Source: Bacteroidota bacterium (GTDB lineage Bacteria; Bacteroidota; Bacteroidia; Chitinophagales; LD1). Taken from it: a DNA stretch of 7,488 bases. Position numbers and translations under genes: made by a program. The stretch is taken from contig JAEYZB010000179.1 in the NCBI GenBank assembly GCA_023428205.1, positions 1-7,488 on the forward strand. The letters run 5' to 3'. Below, piece by piece: positions 1-6,352 of this stretch. How positions within the stretch are numbered: position 1 is the stretch's first letter; the number at the start of each line of letters is the position of its first letter. The notes under the pieces were generated by a model. That model was not told the DNA's origin. It saw only the letters and a program-made list of their open reading frames with translations, and made no database searches.

Positions 1-144
1 CAGCACTAACAAAGCGTTCTGAATTTCCAAAAGCTGTGCCTCTCGAAATTGTTTTTCTATAGTCTTTTCCCCTATAGTTTTATCGCCATGTGAGATAGCC
101 GAAAGCGATTGTTTCAAACGTTCAAAAAAGTTAGGGCGGGACAT
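1..144 (-). CDS. Partial CDS (5' end only), possibly FtsY N-domain
   Basis: An open frame starts at the ATG complementary to 142-144 and runs 48 codons off the left edge without a stop. It begins MSRPNFFERLKQSL and ends near QLLEIQNALLVL. The amphipathic FFxRLKxSL start, followed about 30 residues later by a second helix of LLExxxALL type, resembles the N-domain of FtsY, the signal-recognition-particle receptor GTPase, where the second helix precedes a D-x-G-V turn. The GTPase motifs that would prove this lie outside the window, so the assignment is inference from helix pattern and spacing only. The start lies 4 bp after the stop of the mltD-like gene, so the two are probably co-transcribed. 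No Shine-Dalgarno sequence is apparent. The alternative is an unrelated protein with an amphipathic N-terminus. Confidence 0.55.
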   Translation of the reverse strand, partial: MSRPNFFERLKQSLSAISHGDKTIGEKTIEKQFREAQLLEIQNALLVL

Positions 145-148
145 TGGG

Positions 149-1729
149 TTACATCACAATTTTTATCACCTGACCTTTTTTTATCAGTGAATTTGATGTC
201 AATCCATTATCGTTTTTCAGTTTAGAAACGGTAATTCCCGGATAGCGTTGGGCAATAGTCCAAAGCGTGTCCCCTGACTGCACTTTATACCAAACAACTT
301 TATTCACAGATTCAGAGGTGCCTTTTTGAGAAACTGTTTTTTGTACTGCTTCTTTTCCCTTAGAAATATCTGCAGCACTGCCCATCTCAGCCGATGCCTC
401 ATTTTTATTATTTTCCGTAGCGAGAGTCTCCTCGCTTTTTTCAACCTTTTTGTTAGCGGCAAGCGCGCTGTTGTTGCTAACAGGAACTTGAATGTATTTC
501 ACTATTTTCAATCGCTGTCCGGCCTGCAAATAGTTTCCGACTTTATTCCAACGTTTTATATCAGAAACAGAAACGCCATGCCTACGCGCTACAGAAACCA
601 AATTATCGCCCGAACGAACTTTGTACCATGTTGTTCTTTGCTCCCGCTCAAATTCTGTAGCGGCAAGAGCTTGTGCCTCTTGAACTGTAAATGAAGGGTC
701 GTTCAAAATTTGTTCTTTTTTCGATTCAAACTGAACAAAATAATTCACCGGTAAATTCAGTGGAAAGCCATTTGATGTAGGAGGAATAATCCCTACCTTG
801 AGCGAAGGATTTAAAAATTGCAACTCTTCCACAGGCATTCCTAAATTATTCGCAATATGCTGAAGGGTTACTTTCCCTACAATGTTTACTGTATCCACTG
901 CATATAACTCGCGCTTAGGTTCAGCGGGTTTCAATTTATAATCATCAGCATAATGCATCACATACGCCATCGCAATAAATGTTGGCACATAACTTCGCGT
1001 TTCGGCAGGCAGGTAATATTTCAACGACCAAAAATTACGGCTTCCGGAACGAGCAATTGCTTTATTCACCCAGCCTGGTCCCGAATTGTAAGCCGCAATC
1101 GCCAACTGCCAATCGCCATAAATAGAATACAACTGCTGCAAATATTTTGCAGCTGCCCGCGTAGATTTCATTGGGTCTCTACGTTCGTCCACGTATGAAT
1201 TTACACTACAACCCATTTCCTTTCCTGTCCCAATCATCAATTGCCAAAGTCCTGTCGCGCCTGCACAAGAAACCGCATTAGGATTCAGAGCCGATTCAAT
1301 TAATGCCAGATATTTCAGTTCATCAGGCATCTTTTTTTCATCTAATGTTTGTTCGAAAATCGGAAAATAAATTTGCGAAGCCGCAAGTAATTTAGTCATC
1401 AATTCACGTCTGCGATAAGCGAATAAATCAATAAACGCTTTTACATCTGAATTATAATCCATTCGAAACAAAGAAGGAATTTGTTGCATTCTGACACGCA
1501 TCTCTTCATCGGTGTAACGCGGCAACTGATCTGCAGGAAGCGCTATCAATCGTTGTAGTTCTGTTGTGTCAACAAACAGTTTTTCACGAGTCAATGAACG
1601 CGACAATGAATCTATCGACAAAATAAGCGGATCATTTGCAACACAATCATTTTGTGCAAAAACAGATTCCGCATTTGCTGTTAAAAGCAGTAAGCATCCG
1701 TTTAATAATATCTTTCTCATGTCCATCAT
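149..1729 (-). CDS. mltD: MltD-type membrane-bound/secreted lytic transglycosylase with LysM domains
   Basis: This enzyme would cleave the MurNAc-GlcNAc bond of peptidoglycan in the periplasm, leaving 1,6-anhydro ends, in wall remodelling. The 526-aa product starts MMDMRKILL; the signal peptide reads best from M4 (ATG at 1718-1720), with basic RK, a leucine-rich core and likely cleavage after VFA (residue 25). The family-1 transglycosylase (SLT) domain covers about residues 115-260. It shows the catalytic glutamate E145 in LALIESALNP, the GLWQ motif at 160-163 and AAYNSGPG at 212-219. A degenerate LysM-like segment at about 280-328 is followed by two clear LysM domains, about 368-410 (YKVRSGDNL) and 480-526 (YKVQSGDTLW), the latter ending the protein. 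A Lys/Glu/Ser-rich linker joins them at 411-478. C12 lies in a poor lipobox context (LNGC), so a lipoprotein is less likely. The gene is divergent from the 471-aa gene and 4 bp upstream of the partial minus-strand gene. Confidence 0.93.
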   Translation of the reverse strand: MMDMRKILLNGCLLLLTANAESVFAQNDCVANDPLILSIDSLSRSLTREKLFVDTTELQRLIALPADQLPRYTDEEMRVRMQQIPSLFRMDYNSDVKAFIDLFAYRRRELMTKLLAASQIYFPIFEQTLDEKKMPDELKYLALIESALNPNAVSCAGATGLWQLMIGTGKEMGCSVNSYVDERRDPMKSTRAAAKYLQQLYSIYGDWQLAIAAYNSGPGWVNKAIARSGSRNFWSLKYYLPAETRSYVPTFIAMAYVMHYADDYKLKPAEPKRELYAVDTVNIVGKVTLQHIANNLGMPVEELQFLNPSLKVGIIPPTSNGFPLNLPVNYFVQFESKKEQILNDPSFTVQEAQALAATEFEREQRTTWYKVRSGDNLVSVARRHGVSVSDIKRWNKVGNYLQAGQRLKIVKYIQVPVSNNSALAANKKVEKSEETLATENNKNEASAEMGSAADISKGKEAVQKTVSQKGTSESVNKVVWYKVQSGDTLWTIAQRYPGITVSKLKNDNGLTSNSLIKKGQVIKIVM

Positions 1730-1751
1730 TGTTTACGTAATAAATTGGTTG

Positions 1752-1792
1752 ATTAGGGTTTCATGGCGCAATATCCGCCATAATTAGGATTT
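1752..1792. repeat. Pair of 10-bp direct repeats upstream of mltD
   Basis: ATTAGGGTTT at 1752-1761 and ATTAGGATTT at 1783-1792 match at 9 of 10 positions and start 31 bp apart, close to three helical turns, so they would lie on the same face of the DNA. They flank a GC-richer hairpin and lie 23-63 bp upstream of the mltD-like start. The arrangement would suit a dimeric regulator site, but that is inference and the repeats are AT-rich. Confidence 0.4.
1761..1783 (-). promoter_or_regulatory. Hairpin in the mltD 5' leader
   Basis: ATGGCG (1763-1768) and CGCCAT (1776-1781) form a perfect 6-bp stem around a 7-nt loop. On the minus strand, the sense of mltD, it extends to 8 pairs with one G-U wobble (1762/1782) and one A-U pair (1761/1783). 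On the plus strand the 1762/1782 pair would be a C-A mismatch, so the structure favours mltD-sense RNA. It sits about 31 nt upstream of the first mltD ATG and no T-tract follows it on either strand, so it is not an intrinsic terminator. A leader element is possible but unproven. Confidence 0.35.
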
Positions 1793-1962
1793 AGTTGCAA
1801 TACCAAGGAGGTTCTTATGCACTACCTCGCACAAAAATGTCATTTTTTTTGCTCACGAACAAGTAAAAAATGCAATTACTCCTTATACCCTTTGAATAAA
1901 TTAACGATAATGTCTGTTTTTTTAAGAGAGGCACTCCCTTTTCCCAAAATTTAATGATTTTG

Positions 1963-1997
1963 TTTGAATAATGTGTGTACAAAAGCGTTATCTTCGC
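1963..1997 (+). promoter_or_regulatory. Bacteroidota-type promoter for the 471-aa gene
   Basis: TTTG at 1963-1966, a 22-bp spacer, then TATCTTCGC at 1989-1997. The phylum's primary sigma factor is known to read TTTG near -33 and TAnnTTTG near -7. The downstream box matches at all but one fixed position (C for T) and the spacer is one or two bases longer than usual. Transcription would start near 2003, about 20 nt before the ATG at 2026, and downstream of the earlier in-frame ATG at 1975. This is the best promoter candidate in the window. Confidence 0.6.
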
Positions 1998-2025
1998 AGC
2001 ATTATCAGCACAATCTTCTGTTTCC

Positions 2026-3441
2026 ATGGCGAGAGAAATCATTTCTATCAAGCGAAAGGCACTTCAAATCAACTTACAAAGTTCAATTTACGGCACATTT
2101 GCTGAAATAGGCGCAGGACAAGAGGTCGCGCGAACCTTCTTTCAAGCGGGAGGTGCATCGGGGACTGTCGCTAAAACCATGTCGGCTTACGATATGGCAT
2201 TTTCAGATTCAATCTACGGAGAAGAAGAAAGCGGTCGGTACGTAACTCGTTCCAGACTATATAAAATGCTGGAACACGAATACAATTTACTGCAACAGCG
2301 ATTGGTTGGCGAAAAGTATGCCGGCAGACGTTTTTTTGCTTTTGCCGACAACTGTTCCGTGCTGAATTATCAGAAAACAAACGACCCGCATAGTTGGATG
2401 GGGTTGCGTTTTCAGCTTACACCGGGAGGCGCATATAATGATGTGATTTTGCATATTCGCATGAAAGATAAAGACGCCATTCTTCAGCAAAAAGTGATTG
2501 GCACGATTGGCGTAAATTTAATTTATGCGTGTTATTGGTATTACAACGACATGAATGCGTTTGTAGATTCCTTGTTGGATAATTTAACTCGCGACCAGGT
2601 AGAAATTGACCTTTTGAAAATTACGGGACCGAATTTCAATATTGACAATCGTCTACTGGCATTGAAAATCGTAAAAAGAGGATACACCTCAGCCACTATC
2701 TTCAGCAGCAACCGAGAGGTTTTTCAACCGAAAGATTTTCTGTACAAAAAGAATGTGTTGTGCCTCAGAAGCCGCTTCCGTCCATTCACCAAACTCAGTG
2801 AAGACATGCTGCGTAGTGGCGAATTTACATTCCAAAAAGTGTTGCCGAAAGATAGTTCATTCATCACACTCTCTGAACTTACCATGAACAATCTCTTGGC
2901 GGATACAGATAGTGACCCAACGGATTTTTTAGACCGTGCGGAAATGCTGTGTCAGTTAGGCCACACCGTTCTCATCTCCAATTGCGATAAGCACGATAAA
3001 TTGGTCGGCTTTTTCCAACGCTGTCGCACCAATCACTTAGGAATTGTAGTAGGAACTATGAATCTGAAAGAGCTATTCACTCTCAACAATTATGAAGATG
3101 CTTCGCGCGAACTGCTAAAGTATTTCGGAGGAGTATTCGTAAATAAGACAATCATGATTGCTTATCCATATTTCGATATTGAAACGCAGAATGTGGTTAG
3201 CACGAAAGAATTGCAAGTCCCATCTGAATTGCAACTTCTTTATCAACATCTTTTGCAAAGCAAACTGATTGTAGATGCTGAAAACTATCATGCAGAATAC
3301 ATGACTATTTTCTCGGATAAAATTGTGCAGATGATTGCTGATGGAAAAGATGAATGGAAAAAATTAGTGCCGAAAAAAGTGGAAGAACTTATTTGCCAAT
3401 CGTCTCTTTTCGGATATTGCAAGAACCCTCAAGAAGTCTAA
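2026..3441 (+). CDS. Conserved cytosolic protein of unknown function (AEIGAGQEV family), 471 aa
   Basis: I recognise this as a widespread uncharacterised family by its N-terminal block: IYGTFAEIGAGQEVAR at about residues 21-36, then FFQAGGASGTVAKTMSAYDM to residue 57. A second family-like stretch is FLDRAEMLCQLGHTVLISN (301-319), followed by LGIVVGTMNLKELF (338-351). The end is SSLFGYCKN. There is no signal peptide, membrane segment, or nucleotidyltransferase HxGH motif, and it is far too short and soluble-looking for a TonB-dependent receptor; from memory, homologues sometimes carry such labels, which should not be trusted. The glycine-rich segment could bind a nucleotide or phosphate, which is inference only. 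I chose the ATG at 2026 (MAREIISIKRKALQINL) because a promoter lies between it and the upstream ATG at 1975. A 44-bp gap separates it from the Calx-beta gene, with no terminator seen. Confidence 0.9.
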   Translation: MAREIISIKRKALQINLQSSIYGTFAEIGAGQEVARTFFQAGGASGTVAKTMSAYDMAFSDSIYGEEESGRYVTRSRLYKMLEHEYNLLQQRLVGEKYAGRRFFAFADNCSVLNYQKTNDPHSWMGLRFQLTPGGAYNDVILHIRMKDKDAILQQKVIGTIGVNLIYACYWYYNDMNAFVDSLLDNLTRDQVEIDLLKITGPNFNIDNRLLALKIVKRGYTSATIFSSNREVFQPKDFLYKKNVLCLRSRFRPFTKLSEDMLRSGEFTFQKVLPKDSSFITLSELTMNNLLADTDSDPTDFLDRAEMLCQLGHTVLISNCDKHDKLVGFFQRCRTNHLGIVVGTMNLKELFTLNNYEDASRELLKYFGGVFVNKTIMIAYPYFDIETQNVVSTKELQVPSELQLLYQHLLQSKLIVDAENYHAEYMTIFSDKIVQMIADGKDEWKKLVPKKVEELICQSSLFGYCKNPQEV

Positions 3442-3450
3442 AGGATTTAT

Positions 3451-3481
3451 TTTTAAATACTCCTGAAAAAATGTAAGTTTG
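3451..3481 (+). promoter_or_regulatory. Promoter-like element immediately before the Calx-beta gene
   Basis: TAAGTTTG at 3474-3481 matches the Bacteroidota -7 consensus TAnnTTTG at every fixed position. TTTT at 3451-3454, 19 bp upstream, is one base from the TTTG -33 box. The -7 box ends 4 bp before the ATG at 3486, so a transcript from it would begin at or next to the start codon and be nearly leaderless. The gap is AT-rich, so a chance match is possible. Confidence 0.4.
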
Positions 3482-3485
3482 GACA

Positions 3486-5210
3486 ATGAAATGGAAGTTA
3501 GTTGTTTTCAGCTTGTTATTTTGGTTCTGCGAGATAAACGCACAAGCAGTTTTTCAGTTTACCGCCACCATTGACACCGTAAATGAAACAGATGGAACGG
3601 TGCTGTTAGGCTACATAAAAACAAGTCAATCTTCTCCCGTCAGTAAAAACTACAAAGTGCTTTATAAAGGCGGTACAGCCGACACCATTGATATTGGTTA
3701 TTTTTCAGGATTTTCAGTATATATTCCAGAAAACACCGACTCTGTTCCTTTTTCGATACTGATAACCGATGACCACAAAGTGGAATTTACAGAATATGCG
3801 CAGTTCGTTTTGCGAGGCGTAACCCCTACTGATTCTGTAGGAACAGATTCCACCTACACGCTGTTCATCACAGACAATGAGTTGCCGGCAACTATCGGTT
3901 TCTCCATCACTCAGGGAACTATTTGGGAAACGCAGAACCAATACTTTATGCATGTGGTGTGCAACAATCCCAATCCAACAGATGTTACCTGCTATATACG
4001 CGTTGACGAACCAATTTCTACCTTGACACGAGGAATAGACTACTACTACGATGACCGGACACTTACATTTCCTCCGGGCTACTCGGTTCAAAGCACGTAC
4101 TATTGGGTATTAGATGACAATGATGTAGAACCTACCGAATTCTGTATTGCGAAGCTAAGTGATTTTGGAGCCAATACTATAACCGATTCCGTTTTTACAT
4201 TTACGGTAAAAGATGATGATTCCCCTCGACCTTTAAGCCTTTCGTTTGACTATACGGAAGCTACTGTTTGGGAAGATACAACTCCTGTTGTTCCCGTGTA
4301 TATTACAATCAACAATCCTTGGAATAAAACCTATTCATACAATATCTATGTGCACAATGGCTCATCTACGACTACTTCGGGCGATTTTCAGATTCTCCAC
4401 GGCAACCTAAATGCTGAACCGGGAATATCACACGACACCGCCTTCATTAAAATCGTAAATGATGATAATATGGAGGATATTGAACAAGCTTTAATCAGAA
4501 TAGGATATGGAAGCGACAACACCACCACATCACCGGACACGCTATTTACGATAAATATCATCGACACGGACTCTGCGCGAATCGGCTTTTTAGGTGCCGC
4601 CATCTCTCATTTGGAGAGCGAAGGAACTGTAGCCGTAAAATTAGTCAGCACATCTACTTTCCCTTATTCTATAAGCGTACCAGTGAACTATTACAACGGC
4701 AATGCTGTATCCAATGTAGATTATTTTTTCAGCGATACAACGGTTGTATTCCCTGCATTTTCTGCCGATACACAAGTCGTTTTCGTACCTTTGTTTGACA
4801 ATCAATATTACACAGGAACACGACAGGTTAATTTACGTATCGGCAACGTTGATCCGCTAATCGGACGAAGCACTACGGGCATTTTACAGCACTCGCTGTT
4901 CATTTTGGACGATGATTCTATTATTTCGGGAATTGCTGATATTTCTGATTTTGTTGTAAATGTTTATCCAAATCCGTTCAACAATCAATTGACAGTTCGC
5001 TCGGAAAAACCGATTGAATGGCTGAAAGTAACAACACTAAACGGACAAACAGTGTACAATCCTGCTCATTTCGAAAAGCTCAATGCACCGCGTTTTTCTG
5101 ACCCATTTTCGGTGGAAATTCCAACAAAGAATTGGGCTTCGGGAATTTACGTTGTACAGCTGTTTGCCGATGAAAAATGGCATACCCTGAAGGTGATAAA
5201 ATCGGAGTAA
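3486..5210 (+). CDS. Secreted Calx-beta repeat protein with T9SS type A C-terminal sorting domain
   Basis: A 574-aa surface or extracellular protein. A signal peptide (MKWKLVVFSLLFWFCEINA, cleavage about 19/20) sends it through Sec. Four Calx-beta-like beta-sandwich repeats follow, at about residues 21-133, 136-246, 250-362 and 366-478. Each ends in an acidic turn (ITDNE, VKDDDSP, IIDTDSA, LDDDS), and repeats 1-3 carry an internal DD-x(3-5)-E turn (TDDHKVEFTE, LDDNDVEPTE, NDDNMEDIEQ). In known Calx-beta domains such acidic loops bind calcium; here that is inferred. The tail (about 488-574) holds VYPNPFNNQLTV, a central SGIYVVQL strand and a final LKVIKSE, the pattern of the type IX secretion sorting signal that is removed on export. 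No enzyme domain is visible, so an adhesion or structural role is the simplest guess. Its stop overlaps the next start by one base. It is the only exported product between two cytosolic unknowns. Confidence 0.9.
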   Translation: MKWKLVVFSLLFWFCEINAQAVFQFTATIDTVNETDGTVLLGYIKTSQSSPVSKNYKVLYKGGTADTIDIGYFSGFSVYIPENTDSVPFSILITDDHKVEFTEYAQFVLRGVTPTDSVGTDSTYTLFITDNELPATIGFSITQGTIWETQNQYFMHVVCNNPNPTDVTCYIRVDEPISTLTRGIDYYYDDRTLTFPPGYSVQSTYYWVLDDNDVEPTEFCIAKLSDFGANTITDSVFTFTVKDDDSPRPLSLSFDYTEATVWEDTTPVVPVYITINNPWNKTYSYNIYVHNGSSTTTSGDFQILHGNLNAEPGISHDTAFIKIVNDDNMEDIEQALIRIGYGSDNTTTSPDTLFTINIIDTDSARIGFLGAAISHLESEGTVAVKLVSTSTFPYSISVPVNYYNGNAVSNVDYFFSDTTVVFPAFSADTQVVFVPLFDNQYYTGTRQVNLRIGNVDPLIGRSTTGILQHSLFILDDDSIISGIADISDFVVNVYPNPFNNQLTVRSEKPIEWLKVTTLNGQTVYNPAHFEKLNAPRFSDPFSVEIPTKNWASGIYVVQLFADEKWHTLKVIKSE

Positions 5211-6256
5211 TGCAGCACGAACACATTTCACAGAAAAAAGAATCCTATCCTATTCTTCCGCCACTCGTGGCATATCTGCAAAAGTACGACCGAAAGCTCA
5301 CCAAACCGGTTCGCTATGCAGATTTGGCGAGGTTTGATAACGCAATTACACTTTACGACAAACACGGGAAAGACTCACTTTGGGTTACGGCTCTCTATTC
5401 GAACTACGAAAGCCAAACATTGTTTGATGGATTGAAAAACATTTATTCTATTCTGAAAAGCGGTGGCGACCAGCGTGTTCATGAGCATTTGCACATTGAA
5501 CGCGTGGACTATTGCACTTTCGGAAATTCCAATCCTTTTCGCATCAAAATCGTAAATAATTATAATGACGTTTATGATTATTTCTACATCAAAAAACCGG
5601 ATGCTTCACGTGTTTTTGGACTGGAGCTGGAACATATTTTGTCTCCTTCGCGCATCAACTTTTTTGCTGATGAAAGCGCGTTAGTAGAAGAACACATTGC
5701 CGGAATTCCGGGAGATGTTTTCATTGAACATTACCTGCAAAATCCTGACTTCAATCAAAAACGAATCGCCAAAGAATTTGTAAAATTCAATGAGCGTTGC
5801 TTTGTTCGACTATTGGGCGATATGCGTTCGTATAATTACGTTTTCGACATTACACCCGATTTTGAGGAAGTACAGTTTCGCATTCGTGCCATTGACTTTG
5901 ACCAACAAAGTTATGAAGCGCGAAAAAACCTCTATATGCCACAGTTTTTCAAAGAAAACAGAGCTTTTGTAGAATTAGTTCAAAAGCACTTTAACCAAGA
6001 AGTCGTGGAGCAATACCAGCGCGAGGAACAAACGCTGATTTACCGCAGAATTGTTTCGTCTAAAGCCCAATTACAGGAACTTTTTGCGGCTTTGGAAAAC
6101 TATCCACTTTCACAGCCCGAAAAAATCATACAACTGAAACGCGAAATTTCTGCCCACTTCGAAACAGACATTTCCCATGCCGAAACGATGCCCGACTTGG
6201 TGAAAGCCATGCTGAATATTATTTTAAGAAAGCATGAAGCGACCTTGACGTTATAA
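5210..6256 (+). CDS. Uncharacterised protein with APH/kinase-like catalytic signature, 348 aa
   Basis: I do not recognise a named family, but the second half shows the motif order of aminoglycoside phosphotransferase-like kinases. FYIKKPD (125-131) could supply the ATP-binding lysine. LVEEHIAGIPGDVF (158-171) resembles the hinge. LLGDMRSYNYVF (201-212) gives the D-x4-N catalytic loop (D204, N209). IRAIDFDQQ (225-233) gives the metal-binding aspartate D229. A helical tail of about 90 residues follows. In true APH proteins the loop is usually HGDxxxxN; here the His is Leu. No signal peptide or membrane segment is seen, so it is probably cytosolic. I chose the ATG at 5210, which overlaps the preceding stop as TAATG and suggests translational coupling. 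An in-frame ATG at 5177 would only add 11 residues read out of frame inside the sorting tail. The CDS is confident; the kinase fold is inference. Confidence 0.88.
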   Translation: MQHEHISQKKESYPILPPLVAYLQKYDRKLTKPVRYADLARFDNAITLYDKHGKDSLWVTALYSNYESQTLFDGLKNIYSILKSGGDQRVHEHLHIERVDYCTFGNSNPFRIKIVNNYNDVYDYFYIKKPDASRVFGLELEHILSPSRINFFADESALVEEHIAGIPGDVFIEHYLQNPDFNQKRIAKEFVKFNERCFVRLLGDMRSYNYVFDITPDFEEVQFRIRAIDFDQQSYEARKNLYMPQFFKENRAFVELVQKHFNQEVVEQYQREEQTLIYRRIVSSKAQLQELFAALENYPLSQPEKIIQLKREISAHFETDISHAETMPDLVKAMLNIILRKHEATLTL

Positions 6257-6351
6257 TCCTGCTCGTTTTTTTCACCCATTTCCTACAACTTATCCCTTAC
6301 GACTTACGAGTAAAATTTTACCTTAGTCCCCTCAAAAAAACGAACAGGATT
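6255..6351. repeat. Long inverted repeat filling the gap before aspS
   Basis: Arms 6255-6272 and 6334-6351 are inverted copies of AATCCTGYTCGTTTTTTT, matching at 17 of 18 positions around a 61-nt centre. The one difference is a C-A mismatch in plus-strand RNA but a G-U wobble in minus-strand RNA. The left arm begins inside the stop codon of the 348-aa gene and the right arm ends one base before the aspS ATG. TTAT flanks the element on both sides (6251-6254 and, overlapping the arm end by one base, 6351-6354), compatible with a short target duplication. It could be a MITE-like insertion, a bidirectional terminator (seven T after the stem on either strand) or a leader that masks the aspS start. 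No SD is seen. Confidence 0.65.
6296..6321. repeat. Tandem 7-mer plus 12-bp palindrome in the centre of the aspS inverted repeat
   Basis: CTTACGA occurs twice in perfect tandem at 6296-6302 and 6303-6309, followed directly by the perfect palindrome GTAAAATTTTAC at 6310-6321. TTAC (6297-6300) can also pair with GTAA (6310-6313). A weak -7-like box TACCTTAG (6319-6326) overlaps, with no -33 partner, so I do not call a separate promoter. Such dense symmetry in 26 bp suits either an operator or a structured RNA. Confidence 0.45.
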
Positions 6352-6352
6352 T

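Noticed and set aside
326..694. 122-codon plus-strand open frame opposite mltD
   Set aside because: It lies antisense to the LysM and linker part of a well-supported gene, has no domain pattern, and has a Cys/Phe/Arg-rich composition typical of a shadow frame.
1694..1696. Lipoprotein cysteine (C12 of the MltD-like protein)
   Set aside because: The context LNGC lacks a proper lipobox and leaves only a very short hydrophobic core before it; cleavage after VFA fits a normal signal peptide better.
1761..1783. Intrinsic terminator at the mltD-side hairpin
   Set aside because: No run of T follows the stem on either strand.
1815..2051. 78-codon minus-strand open frame across the divergent intergenic region
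   Set aside because: It overlaps the rightward promoter and the start of the 471-aa gene on the opposite strand and has low-complexity, signal-free content.
2026..3441. TonB-dependent receptor or nicotinate-nucleotide adenylyltransferase as the 471-aa product
   Set aside because: No signal peptide, plug or beta-barrel, and no HxGH or SxxxR nucleotidyltransferase motif can be found in the translation.
3714..4091. 125-codon minus-strand open frame opposite the Calx-beta gene
   Set aside because: Fully inside a clear coding sequence on the other strand; its composition is an artefact of the antisense frame and nothing in it resembles a domain.
5177..5209. Upstream start (MAYPEGDKIGV) for the kinase-like gene
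   Set aside because: These codons are the +1 reading of the conserved T9SS tail; the ATG at 5210 overlapping the stop is the more natural, coupled start.
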